64,000 bases of DNA from positions 62,001 to 126,000 of the forward strand of contig JBBFKQ010000002.1 of assembly GCA_037481935.1 (NCBI GenBank), given 5' to 3'. Source of the stretch: Aquificaceae bacterium (GTDB lineage: Bacteria > Aquificota > Aquificia > Aquificales > Aquificaceae). This document shows, one piece after another, positions 45,144 through 52,953 of the stretch. Position 1 is the stretch's first letter; every line of letters starts with the position of its first letter. The notes beneath the pieces are model-generated. The model worked only from the letters and a program-made list of their open reading frames with translations. It did not search any database and was not told where the DNA came from. Position numbers and translations under genes: made by a program.

Positions 45144-45993
45144 CGAGCCTTACCTCCTCCTCAAGGTTTATACCAAACTCTTCAAAGACCCTTCTTTTGG
45201 CCTCTTCTATTATTCTAACCACCTCCTCGTAGTTCCCTCCGCCCAAGTTTACAAGAAAGTTGGCGTGAAGCTCTGAGAAGGCAATGCTTCCAACCCTGAA
45301 GCCCTTCATACCTACCTTTTCTAAAAGCCTTCCCGCATAATCGCCCGGAGGATTTTTGAAGGTGGACCCGCTCGTTAGCATGTTTATGGGCTGTGTCCGT
45401 TTTCTTCTCTCTCTTATAAGCTCATACTCTTTTCTCACATCTGCCCTGCTGAGTGGCACCCTGAAGCTGGCAAGAAACACCATACCAAGCTCCGGAAAGG
45501 GAGAGCCTCTGTAAGTAAAATTTAGCTCCTCCTTCTTTGCCCTGTGAACCCTCCCCTCCCAGTCCATAAAGCTCACCTCCACAAGGTGCGCGCTTATATC
45601 ATAACCAAAGGCTCCCGCGTTCATAGCTACCGCGCCCCCAACCGTCGCAGGAAAGCCCCCAAGCCTGTAAAAACCCTCAAGATTTTCCCTCAGGGAAAGG
45701 TTTACAAGCTCCGAAAGAGGCACCCCCGCCTGAGCTTCTATGTAAAGGCTATCGCCTTCCCCTTTTACCCTCAGAGCCTTGAAACTCCTCATGCCTATAA
45801 CGAGACCATCAAAATCTCCAAATATGGTGTTAGCACCCCTGCCGAGGATAAAGACTTCAAGACCTTTATCCTGTGCAAAAAAAAGTAAGTATCTTAAATC
45901 CTCTTCTCTGTCTGGCTGGGCGAAGTATTTTGCCTTACCGCCAACTCCTATGGTAGTATAGGATGAAAGCCCAACCCTTTCTCTTATCAACAT
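45100..45993 (-). CDS. murB: UDP-N-acetylenolpyruvoylglucosamine reductase
   Basis: 297 residues, FAD-linked oxidase fold. TIGVGGKAKYF, ILGRGANTIFG, the GGFPATVGGAVAMNAGAFG flavin motif, and a C-terminal TFKNPPGDYAGRLLE with LHANFLVN, the type without the extra E. coli-like insert. Second step to UDP-MurNAc. No murC beside it, unlike many murC-murB-ddl clusters. Confidence 0.96.
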   Translation of the reverse strand: MLIRERVGLSSYTTIGVGGKAKYFAQPDREEDLRYLLFFAQDKGLEVFILGRGANTIFGDFDGLVIGMRSFKALRVKGEGDSLYIEAQAGVPLSELVNLSLRENLEGFYRLGGFPATVGGAVAMNAGAFGYDISAHLVEVSFMDWEGRVHRAKKEELNFTYRGSPFPELGMVFLASFRVPLSRADVRKEYELIRERRKRTQPINMLTSGSTFKNPPGDYAGRLLEKVGMKGFRVGSIAFSELHANFLVNLGGGNYEEVVRIIEEAKRRVFEEFGINLEEEVRLVESGSAYGRKVCRA

Positions 45994-45995
45994 GC

Positions 45996-46571
45996 TTAAA
46001 GCATTATCCAGTATACAAAGCCTGCAGTCAAGGGCACTGTGAAGTTGTCGTCAATCCCTACAGGCAGAGCCTCAACAACTGCAGAAAGAAAAGAGACTAC
46101 GAGAGCCTTCCACATCTCCACAAAGGGCAGAAGCACCAGAAAACTTGAAAGGAAAAAGGCAAGCGTCCCCTCAAGGCTTCTCTCTCCAATCCTCCTTCTT
46201 CCATACCTAATCCCCACTATGCTGGCAAAAGCATCCCCCACTGCAAGAACCACCACAGAGACTATGGCAGGCTCTCTTCCAAAGAGGATGAAAACCAGGA
46301 ATATGCCCAGGTTTGCCCACAGAGCCTGAATGCCTGGCTTTGATAGGTTTTTCTCCCTTTCAAGCCTGTAAACAAGCTGGTAGTATAGCCTGAACCTGTC
46401 TTTCCAGGCCTTCATCACAGTAAGAAGGTTGACCCCCAATACGCCAAGGAACAGCAAAAAGCTTAGCCATGCGGGAAAAAAGCCCAGCGGAACCAACCAT
46501 AAAAGCAGGGCAAAAAGGTGAAAAACCTTTCTTCTTGTTTCCAAATCCTCTATAATTTCCCCTATGTTCAT
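45996..46571 (-). CDS. Dolichol/phytol kinase-like (SEC59/VTE5) membrane enzyme
   Basis: 191 residues, six or so transmembrane helices. The start ETRRKVFHLFALLLW and the core VLAVGDAFASIVGIRYGRRRIG with SLEGTLAFFLSSF match the CTP-dependent dolichol/diacylglycerol/phytol kinase family near phosphatidate cytidylyltransferase. It may phosphorylate a polyprenol or phytol-like alcohol; substrate unknown. Its ATG overlaps the start of the divergent esterase gene by 8 nt, and no ribosome site is seen. Confidence 0.75.
   Translation of the reverse strand: MNIGEIIEDLETRRKVFHLFALLLWLVPLGFFPAWLSFLLFLGVLGVNLLTVMKAWKDRFRLYYQLVYRLEREKNLSKPGIQALWANLGIFLVFILFGREPAIVSVVVLAVGDAFASIVGIRYGRRRIGERSLEGTLAFFLSSFLVLLPFVEMWKALVVSFLSAVVEALPVGIDDNFTVPLTAGFVYWIML
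46551..46556 (+). promoter_or_regulatory. -10 element of the esterase gene
   Basis: Perfect TATAAT 7 nt before the ATG at 46564, inside the first codons of the divergent kinase-like gene. No good -35. No ribosome site, so the transcript is probably leaderless. Confidence 0.45.
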
Positions 46572-47247
46572 CTACGAGCTCACAAACCCTGAGGTTATTT
46601 TAATACACCTTCACGGCTTTGCCAGCAACGTAAAGGGTAGCAAGCTGGAGGTCCTGAGAGAAAGGAGCCTTCAGGGTAGATTTTCCCTATTTGCCATGGA
46701 TATGGACTACCAGACCACTACCACCAGCAGAGTCCTTGAGGTGCTTGATGTCCTTGTGCAGGGCTTTTCCCGGAAATTTTCCACTGTATGGCTCTCGGGA
46801 AGTTCACACGGTGGTTATGTGTCCCTCAACTATCTCAGGTTCTACAGACCAGAAAAGGTGAGCAAGGTCTTTCTCTTTGCCCCCTCTTACTCAACCCTCG
46901 GGCTTACCGTAAGGGAAGTAGGGGAGGAAAAGTGCAGAAGCTGGCTTGAAGGCAAGGAGGATTTAAGTTTTGAGGAATGTGAAACGGGACTTGAAATAAC
47001 CATAAACAGGGAGTTTGCTGTAGACATAATTCAGAAGGGCTATGAGATAATCAGGGATGGTGAGGTGGATTTTCCTTCAGAACTTCCCTACGAGATTTAT
47101 GTCTTTCATGGCAGACAGGACAGTATGGTTCCGGTGGAACACTCAAGGCTATTTACCAGAAAGGTTAAAGTCAAGGAGTTTCTTGAGCTTGAGGATGACC
47201 ACAGGCTAAGTAGCACTTTCGGGTCTCTGGTGAAGAAATTTATGTAA
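46564..47247 (+). CDS. YqiA/YcfP-like alpha/beta hydrolase
   Basis: 227 residues. HLHGFASNVKGSKLEVL is the YqiA-type oxyanion region, LSGSSHGGYVSLNYL carries the nucleophile serine in GxSxGG, and the late YVFHGRQDSMVPVEHSR and EDDHRL place the Asp and His of the triad. Esterase or thioesterase of unknown substrate. Its start overlaps that of the minus-strand kinase-like gene. Confidence 0.82.
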   Translation: MFIYELTNPEVILIHLHGFASNVKGSKLEVLRERSLQGRFSLFAMDMDYQTTTTSRVLEVLDVLVQGFSRKFSTVWLSGSSHGGYVSLNYLRFYRPEKVSKVFLFAPSYSTLGLTVREVGEEKCRSWLEGKEDLSFEECETGLEITINREFAVDIIQKGYEIIRDGEVDFPSELPYEIYVFHGRQDSMVPVEHSRLFTRKVKVKEFLELEDDHRLSSTFGSLVKKFM

Positions 47248-47294
47248 GCCATATCTTTGATAAAGGTCATAGCAAGTCTGGACAAAACTATCAT

Positions 47295-47327
47295 ATTCTA
47301 ATTGAACAATGTTAAGGAGGTGTTAAG
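47295..47327 (-). promoter_or_regulatory. Reverse-oriented Pho-box-like site over the iscU ribosome site
   Basis: On the minus strand: CTTAACA (47327-47321), CCTC, CTTAACA (47316-47310), 9 nt, TAGAAT (47300-47295). Repeat spacing and the 9-nt gap equal the five Pho promoters. On the plus strand the same bases form the iscU ribosome site AAGGAGGT, so chance is a serious alternative. It would fire antisense into the esterase gene. Confidence 0.35.
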
Positions 47328-47789
47328 ATGTTTGAATACAGCGAGAAGGTGCTTGACCATTTTCTAAACCCACGGAATGTGGGTGTGCTTGAGGATGCCA
47401 ATGCCATAGGTCAGTGTGGCAATCCAGCCTGTGGTGATGCCATGCTTTTCACCCTCAAGGTAAACCCTGAGAACGATGTTATAGAGGACGTGAGGTTCAA
47501 GACCTTTGGCTGCGGCTCAGCCATAGCGGTCTCCTCACAGCTGACAGAGATGATAAAGGGCAAGCCACTCACCTACGCCCTTAACCTGACCTACAAGGAC
47601 ATATTTGACGAGCTTGGTGGCCTCCCTCCACAAAAGATACACTGCACAAACCTGGGGCTTGAGACACTGCACGTTGCCATAAAGGACTACCTCCTCAAGC
47701 AGGGCAGAATTGAAGAAGCCATGAGGATACCTGACTGCTACGAGGAGGAAGAGGAAGAAAGCAGAGAGTTTGAATTTCTTTCCACATGA
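47328..47789 (+). CDS. iscU: Iron-sulfur cluster scaffold IscU
   Basis: 153 residues. The three scaffold cysteines are in place: CGNPACGD, FGCGSAIA and KIHCTNLG, with the Asp after the first motif. Assembles [2Fe-2S]/[4Fe-4S] clusters. Has an acidic C-terminal tail (CYEEEEEESREFEF) beyond the core. Strong AAGGAGGT. Overlaps the PP-loop gene by 4 nt, linking cluster and sulfur transfer chemistry. Confidence 0.93.
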   Translation: MFEYSEKVLDHFLNPRNVGVLEDANAIGQCGNPACGDAMLFTLKVNPENDVIEDVRFKTFGCGSAIAVSSQLTEMIKGKPLTYALNLTYKDIFDELGGLPPQKIHCTNLGLETLHVAIKDYLLKQGRIEEAMRIPDCYEEEEEESREFEFLST

Positions 47790-48832
47790 AAGTAAGGGCT
47801 GTTGCTCTTTTTTCTGGAGGGCTGGACAGCAGTTTAGCGGTCCGCCTCCTTCAGGACCAAGGCATTGAGGTTAAGGCCCTTCACTTCTACACTGGCTTTT
47901 GCATCACAGAGCACAAGAGACGCCTTGGCCTGAAGAGAGAAGACGGGTCGCAGTATGTCAACCCTGCACTCAGGGCAGCAGCCCAGCTTCATGTTCCCAT
48001 TGAAATGGTGGATGTGTCGCAGGAATACTTTGATGTGATTCTCAACCCAAAGTATGGCTACGGAAAAAATGTAAACCCCTGCGTGGACTGCCGCATATTC
48101 ATGCTCAGGAAGACAAAAGAAATAATGGAGAAAGAGGACTACCACTTTGTGGTCACCGGCGAGGTGCTGGGACAGAGGCCCATGAGCCAGACCTTTGAAA
48201 GGCTCATGCTCATAGAGAAGGAAGCCGGGCTTGAGGGCTACATCCTCAGACCCCTCTCTGCAAAGCTCCTTCCTGAGACCATACCCGAAAGGTTAGGCTG
48301 GGTTGACAGGGAAAGACTGCTCGGCATCAGCGGAAGAGGAAGAAAAAAACAGATAGCCCTTGCCAAGAAATACAGTCTTGAATACCAGCAGCCAGCTGGA
48401 GGCTGTTGTTATCTTACAGATGAAAACTACGCCTACAGGTTTCGCGAAGCCTTTGAGATGGAAGGCACCATTACCAGAGATGACCTTGTGCTTTTTTCTG
48501 TGGGGAGGCACTTCAGGCTACCCTCGGGTGCAAGGCTTATAACTGCAAGGAACGAGGGGGAAGTCAGGTTTCTCATGGGCTTCAGAAACCGCTACAGCCA
48601 CGCCTACAGAAAGGACCTGAAGGGCACCTTTGCCCTCATAAAGGGGGAGCTCAGGGATGAGGAGAAAAAGCTGGTGGCAGATATTGTGGCAAGATATTCA
48701 AAAAATGAACCTTGTGAAGTGGTTATAAACTTCAATTCTAAGGAGGAAACCCTCCGGGGAAAACCAGCCCAGGAAGAAATTGTGGAATCTCTTAAAATAT
48801 ATAACAGACAGGGAGCAAAGCATGGGAATTGA
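47786..48832 (+). CDS. PP-loop thiouridylase-like protein (MnmA/ThiI-related)
   Basis: 348 residues. The PP-loop ATP motif is LFSGGLDSSLAVRLL; conserved cysteines occur in NPCVDCRIFML and later PAGGCCYLTDE. Related to tRNA 2-thiouridine and 4-thiouridine enzymes, but without a THUMP domain and with an extra C-terminal beta domain (~200-348). TusA, IscU and Nfu-like neighbours supply sulfur or clusters. Which nucleotide is modified is unknown. Confidence 0.78.
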   Translation: MKVRAVALFSGGLDSSLAVRLLQDQGIEVKALHFYTGFCITEHKRRLGLKREDGSQYVNPALRAAAQLHVPIEMVDVSQEYFDVILNPKYGYGKNVNPCVDCRIFMLRKTKEIMEKEDYHFVVTGEVLGQRPMSQTFERLMLIEKEAGLEGYILRPLSAKLLPETIPERLGWVDRERLLGISGRGRKKQIALAKKYSLEYQQPAGGCCYLTDENYAYRFREAFEMEGTITRDDLVLFSVGRHFRLPSGARLITARNEGEVRFLMGFRNRYSHAYRKDLKGTFALIKGELRDEEKKLVADIVARYSKNEPCEVVINFNSKEETLRGKPAQEEIVESLKIYNRQGAKHGN

Positions 48833-49073
48833 AAACATAGAACCGGACGTGGTTCATGATGTGGTGGGGACCTTCTGTCCAGTCCCCGTTGCGGAGACTG
48901 CAAAGGTCATAAAGACCATGCAGGTTGGTCAGGTGCTTGAGCTTGTGGCAGATGACCCGGGTGTGGTGGAAGACATACCTGCATGGTGCAAGGCTACAGG
49001 TCAGGAGTTTCTCGGGCTTTATGAGGAAGATGGCGAGTATCATCTCTTTGTGAAAAAGGTAAAGGAAACATGA
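48822..49073 (+). CDS. tusA: TusA-family sulfur carrier
   Basis: 83 residues from the ATG with GGGAG upstream. The active-site CP motif is in GTFCPVPVAETAKVIKTM, with GQVLELVADDPGVVEDIPAWCKATGQEFLG, the classic TusA/SirA fold. It carries a persulfide. Overlaps the PP-loop gene by 11 nt, so it may serve that enzyme. Confidence 0.9.
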   Translation: MGIENIEPDVVHDVVGTFCPVPVAETAKVIKTMQVGQVLELVADDPGVVEDIPAWCKATGQEFLGLYEEDGEYHLFVKKVKET

Positions 49074-49306
49074 AGGAAAGAATCACGTTGGACACCAACC
49101 TTATGGAGCTTCTCAAAAACTTTCCCCAGGCAAGGGAAATCCTCATGAGGTATGGCTATCGCACCCTTGAGGAGGAGGATATTGAGGATGTGGTGGCTGA
49201 TAAGCTGACCCTTAAGGGTTTTTGCAGATTGATGGACCTGGATGATGAAGCTCAGGGAAATCTCTGGCAGGAGATACAAGATTTATACAGACAGCTGGAG
49301 GATTAA
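49070..49306 (+). CDS. DUF1858-type small protein
   Basis: 78 residues. ITLDTNLMELLKNFPQAREILMRYG is the DUF1858 pattern (hydrophobic helix and a turn before a Cys, here replaced by Tyr-Arg). Such domains accompany hybrid-cluster or sulfur proteins. The conserved cysteine of most members is missing. Overlaps tusA by 4 nt. Confidence 0.75.
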   Translation: MKERITLDTNLMELLKNFPQAREILMRYGYRTLEEEDIEDVVADKLTLKGFCRLMDLDDEAQGNLWQEIQDLYRQLED

Positions 49307-49308
49307 TC

Positions 49309-49560
49309 ATGAAGGAGAATGAGCTAAGAGAGGTGGAAGAGATACTGGAAAGAATAAGACCAGCCCTTAAGGAGCACCACGGAGACCTAAAGGTGGTAGA
49401 CATAAGGGAAGGTGAGGTTTACCTTCAGTTTGAGGGCGGCTGCACCGACTGTCCAATAGCGGACGTAAGCGTGAAAAACGTGGTGGACATGGCAATAAAG
49501 GGTAATCTCAGCTGGGTCAAAAAGGTGGAAATTCTTCAACCCAAGTATCAGATTGGATGA
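49309..49560 (+). CDS. NifU C-terminal (Nfu) domain protein
   Basis: 83 residues. IRPALKEHHGDLKVVDI then EGGCTDCPIADVSVKNVVDMAI: the CxxC that holds a [4Fe-4S] cluster shared between two monomers. Cluster carrier. Two nt after the DUF1858 gene and overlaps aroE by 4 nt. Confidence 0.9.
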   Translation: MKENELREVEEILERIRPALKEHHGDLKVVDIREGEVYLQFEGGCTDCPIADVSVKNVVDMAIKGNLSWVKKVEILQPKYQIG

Positions 49561-50369
49561 CCCTTGATGGAAGGACGCAGGTACATGGTATACTGGGCTA
49601 CCCCGTAAAGCACTCCCTTTCTCCAGTCTTTCAGAACAGAGCCTTTGAGCACTTTTCAATCAATGCTGTTTATGTCCCCTTTGAGGTAAAACCTGAAGAC
49701 TTTGAGCCTGCCCTGAGTGGTCTAAAAGCCCTTGGCATAAGAGGTGTCAACATCACACTCCCCCACAAGGAAAGAGCCCTTGAGCTTGCAGACTTCAAAG
49801 ACAGGCATGCTGAAGCCATAGGCTCTGCCAACACTTTGAAGGTTACAGAGGAGGGAATATACGCCTACAACACCGACTGGATAGGATTTCTGAAGTCTGT
49901 CAGAAAATTGACTCCCGAGCTCTCTGGAATAAAAGCCCTCGTGCTGGGTGCTGGGGGTTCTGCGAGGGCAATAGTTTATGCTCTCAGGGCTGAAGGGGCG
50001 GAGGTTTTCCTGTGGAACAGGACAAGGGAGAGAGCAGAAAGTCTCTGCGAGCACTTTGGATGCAGGGTTGTAGAGAGCGTGGAAAGGGTGCTTGAGGAAG
50101 TAGAGCTTATTGTAAATACCACCTCCTCTGGTCTCAGAGGCGACGACCCTCCCATCTTTGATTACGGTCTTCTCAGACCGGAGCACAGAGTGATGGACAT
50201 AATATACAGTCAGACGCCCCTTCTGAAGGCTGCCATGGAAAAGGGCTGTCCCTTTCAGGACGGACTTGACATGCTTCTCTATCAGGGCATGGAAAGCTTT
50301 AAAATATGGACCGGGCTGGAAGTGCCCTACGAGGTGGTCAGAAAAGCTGTTGAGGAATACAGAGGGTAA
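49557..50369 (+). CDS. aroE: Shikimate dehydrogenase
   Basis: 270 residues. HGILGYPVKHSLSPVFQN, catalytic Lys in NITLPHKERAL, the AYNTDWIGF motif, dinucleotide loop VLGAGGSARAIVYAL and NRTRERAES (NADP-type). Reduces 3-dehydroshikimate in aromatic amino acid synthesis. Its stop is just before the TATAAT of the HARP gene. Confidence 0.96.
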   Translation: MTLDGRTQVHGILGYPVKHSLSPVFQNRAFEHFSINAVYVPFEVKPEDFEPALSGLKALGIRGVNITLPHKERALELADFKDRHAEAIGSANTLKVTEEGIYAYNTDWIGFLKSVRKLTPELSGIKALVLGAGGSARAIVYALRAEGAEVFLWNRTRERAESLCEHFGCRVVESVERVLEEVELIVNTTSSGLRGDDPPIFDYGLLRPEHRVMDIIYSQTPLLKAAMEKGCPFQDGLDMLLYQGMESFKIWTGLEVPYEVVRKAVEEYRG

Positions 50370-50375
50370 TATAAT
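50370..50375 (+). promoter_or_regulatory. -10 element of the HARP gene
   Basis: TATAAT directly after the aroE stop, 8 nt before the ATG; no ribosome site in between. TTGAGG at 50350-50355 is too close (14 nt) for a good -35. Probable leaderless promoter. Confidence 0.45.
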
Positions 50376-50383
50376 TAAAAACA

Positions 50384-50965
50384 ATGGACATCTTTGTGCT
50401 TGACACCAGCGTCTTTACCAATCCAGATGTCTACTCTCAGTTCGAAAAAGACCAGCTTGGAGCCATAGAAAACTTTATTACGCTTGCTTCTCACAGCAGG
50501 GCACAGTTCTACATGCCCACCTCCGTGTATGAGGAGTTCAACAAGATGGTGGAACTCGGGAGCCTGAAGCCAAAGTTTGAACTGGCAGTCAGGATTCGTT
50601 CCCCCCGCAGATTCAACCTGATGGTGCCCGCAGAGTTTCTCTACGAGTTTATAGAAGAGGTAAGATACAGGATAAACAAGGGGCTACGCATAGCGGAAGA
50701 GCACACAAAGGAGGCAGGAAAGCTCTCACAGGAAGATGTGGGAAAGTTAATAAACAAGCTGAGAGACAAATACAGAGAGGCTCTGAGGACAGGCATAATA
50801 GACAGTAAGGAGGACCTTGATGTGTTGCTGCTTGCCTACGAACTTGATGGTATATTAGTCTCCGGTGATGAGGGGCTCAGAAGCTGGGCGGACAAGGTGG
50901 GAATAAAGCTCATAGACCCCAGAGGCTTCAGGTTTATACTTGAAAGCCAGACCGTAAGAACTTAA
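50384..50965 (+). CDS. Protein-only RNase P (HARP, PIN domain)
   Basis: 193 residues. A PIN-like metal nuclease that matures tRNA 5' ends without an RNA subunit; the family was found in Aquifex (Aq_880), whose sequence as I recall it is nearly the same. Acidic active-site residues: D7 in [15 protein letters not shown]140 and D144 in [14 protein letters not shown]162 in [10 protein letters not shown], matching the known spacing. A protruding helical region (~85-135, [19 protein letters not shown]) mediates oligomerisation in homologues. No RNase P RNA gene was seen in the window. Convergent with the RNA ligase (4-nt overlap). Confidence 0.96.
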   Translation: MDIFVLDTSVFTNPDVYSQFEKDQLGAIENFITLASHSRAQFYMPTSVYEEFNKMVELGSLKPKFELAVRIRSPRRFNLMVPAEFLYEFIEEVRYRINKGLRIAEEHTKEAGKLSQEDVGKLINKLRDKYREALRTGIIDSKEDLDVLLLAYELDGILVSGDEGLRSWADKVGIKLIDPRGFRFILESQTVRT

Positions 50966-52059
50966 TCTATCAGGGAGCCGCCCTTCAGTAAATGCCCCAG
51001 AAGCCCAGTCATGTTAAGAAAGACCTTTTCAAACTCAAGAAGCCAGAATTCTCCTTCCTGTCTCAGGGCTAACTGGTTTACCTGTATGTGAACGGATGCA
51101 TGTTTTATCTGCTCCAGAAATACGAGCGCATTCTCCCTTTTTCTAAACCTGCATCTGAAAACCCTGCGCACCTTTCCCTCTTCTCTTGCCATCTTGCATG
51201 CCTCAAAGAGACCTGTGAGAAAAGCCTCCCCCAGTTCTCTATACAGCTCCTCATCCTTCTTAAGCCCCTCCTCTTCTATGAAGAGGGCAAGCCTGAGAAG
51301 CCTGTTGGTGTAGTAATCCGCAGGAAGACCGAGCATGTTGAGCGAGGTTATCCTTATATCGTTCAGGTTTGCGTAGCTTGTTATGTATTTGACCCTCTTA
51401 TCCCTCTCTGAGTCCTCTTTCATAACAACGCCTTCCCTCCCTTCTTCGTTTAGCCTTCTGAGAAGCTCCTTAAGGTCTTCAACCTGCTCGGGGGTGTACA
51501 GACCATACCTTTCCACGCTGGGAAGACCGTATTTTTCGATGAGCCTTAGCTTTTCTCTGTAGGGCAGAAACCCCTGAGAATTCTTACGCATGATGTCAAA
51601 GAGGAAAAATCTGATGTCCTCCTTTATGTAAGGTGGGCTTTCCTCCACGTAGGGATTTTCAGGACCTGCCACCTCCATACAGAGCACAAGGTCAGGATTA
51701 TCTTCGAAGAACCTCCTGTCCACAAAGTCAAGAACCCTGTCGGTGCTGAAGGCACACACATACCCACCCCTCGTAAGGGCATAGACCTCACCATCGTGCA
51801 TAAAAACCCTCACGTTGTAGCCATCCACCTTCTCCTCCACCCAGAAGGGGGCTTCAAACTGCTCGGGAATGCCCGTGGAGAGCTGGAATATCCTCCCTAT
51901 GTGGGGATAGCCCCAAATGACGGTGTCTTTGAAAAGGACTGTCCCCCTTGGAATGTCTTTAAAGTCATCGGTAAAACGGAGGTATTCAAAATCTCCAAAG
52001 GACTCGCTTTTCAGCCTGTTCCTTTTGAGAGCTTCCTTCAATGTATCCTGCGCTATCAT
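50962..52059 (-). CDS. ATP-dependent RNA ligase, Rnl3 type
   Basis: 365 residues. Nucleotidyltransferase motif I is [14 protein letters not shown] (Lys77 would be adenylylated), motif [15 protein letters not shown], motif [14 protein letters not shown]. The C-terminal ~120 residues are the dimerisation domain of the archaeal Pab1020/MthRnl type. The family circularises or seals RNA in vitro; its physiological substrate is unknown. It shares a palindromic -10 with the SPFH gene and converges on HARP. Confidence 0.9.
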   Translation of the reverse strand: MIAQDTLKEALKRNRLKSESFGDFEYLRFTDDFKDIPRGTVLFKDTVIWGYPHIGRIFQLSTGIPEQFEAPFWVEEKVDGYNVRVFMHDGEVYALTRGGYVCAFSTDRVLDFVDRRFFEDNPDLVLCMEVAGPENPYVEESPPYIKEDIRFFLFDIMRKNSQGFLPYREKLRLIEKYGLPSVERYGLYTPEQVEDLKELLRRLNEEGREGVVMKEDSERDKRVKYITSYANLNDIRITSLNMLGLPADYYTNRLLRLALFIEEEGLKKDEELYRELGEAFLTGLFEACKMAREEGKVRRVFRCRFRKRENALVFLEQIKHASVHIQVNQLALRQEGEFWLLEFEKVFLNMTGLLGHLLKGGSLID

Positions 52060-52069
52060 ATACAGGTCT

Positions 52070-52081
52070 AAATTATAATTT
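52070..52081. promoter_or_regulatory. Palindromic bidirectional -10 element
   Basis: AAATTATAATTT is its own reverse complement, giving TATAAT on both strands (plus 52074-52079; minus 52077-52072). The minus copy is 12 nt from the RNA ligase ATG; the plus copy is 22 nt from the SPFH gene GTG. Minus strand has CTTAAC at 17 nt as a possible -35; plus strand has no clear -35. Confidence 0.6.
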
Positions 52082-52101
52082 CTTTTGAGGAGAAGTTAAG
52101 C

Positions 52102-52953
52102 GTGAAAGGCTCTGCTTTTGATGGCTTTAAGTCTGTGGGATACTTTGTAGTCTTTATATTACTAATACTTTTTCTTGTCCTTGCGGGTAACCCTCTTGTA
52201 ATAGTTCAGTCTGGCTTTGTAGGGGTTAAGAGAACACTTGGTAAGATTGACCCGACCCCATTAGTGGAAGGACTGCACTTGAGGATTCCACTTCTGCAGA
52301 CAGTTGAAAAGGTTGAGATAAGAACAAGGGCTGTAGAGTTCACCCGAGAAAAACAGAACCCTATAAGCACTCTCTCAAGGGATGGGTTGCCTGTAAACAT
52401 GGATGTAGCGGTGCTTTACAGGGTTGATGCCCAAAAAGCTCCGGAGCTTATAAGAGAATACGGACCAGACTATGAAGAAAAGGTAATAAAACAGATAGTG
52501 AGAACAGCAGTAAGAGACGCCATAGCTGAAATGGAAAGTTCTATAGTCTATCAGGAAAGACAGAAACTGCAGGAGAGAATAAAGAGAGAAGTGGCCGGAC
52601 AGCTTGCGAGAAGATATTTGCTTCTTGAGGATGTGCTCATAAGAGATATAAGACTTCCAGAGAGTGTGGTCAAAGCTATAGAAGAAAAAAGGAAGGCCTA
52701 CGAAGAAGCTCAGAGGATGCAGTTTCTCTTAGAGAAAGAAAAACTTGAGGCCGAAAGGAAAAAAGTGGAAGCACAGGGTATAGCAGAGGCGAACAGAATA
52801 ATAGCAGGTTCTCTTACGAGGGAATACCTTATGTGGAAGTTCATAGAGAACATCCAAGAGTATGCCAGAAGTCAGAATAACACCATAATACTTCTGCCCT
52901 ACGATACCAGAATGACACCCATTATAAACATACCGCAGGGAGGTCAAAAATGA
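52102..52953 (+). CDS. SPFH/prohibitin-family membrane protein
   Basis: 283 residues, GTG start with GAGGAG 9 nt before. One N-terminal transmembrane helix (VFILLILFLVLAGNPLVIV), the SPFH domain with GFVGVKRTLGKI and LSRDGLPVNMDVAVLYRVD, a long coiled coil (EKRKAYEEAQRMQFLLEKEKLEAERKK) and a C-terminal membrane-edge segment. Family members scaffold membrane proteases. Overlaps the mutase gene by 4 nt. Confidence 0.88.
   Translation: MKGSAFDGFKSVGYFVVFILLILFLVLAGNPLVIVQSGFVGVKRTLGKIDPTPLVEGLHLRIPLLQTVEKVEIRTRAVEFTREKQNPISTLSRDGLPVNMDVAVLYRVDAQKAPELIREYGPDYEEKVIKQIVRTAVRDAIAEMESSIVYQERQKLQERIKREVAGQLARRYLLLEDVLIRDIRLPESVVKAIEEKRKAYEEAQRMQFLLEKEKLEAERKKVEAQGIAEANRIIAGSLTREYLMWKFIENIQEYARSQNNTIILLPYDTRMTPIINIPQGGQK

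Noticed and set aside
52095-52100. CTTAAC on the minus strand before the RNA ligase, resembling a Pho repeat
   Set aside because: Only one copy; no second repeat at 11 bp, and the gap to TATAAT is 17 nt, not 9. It is better read as a weak -35.
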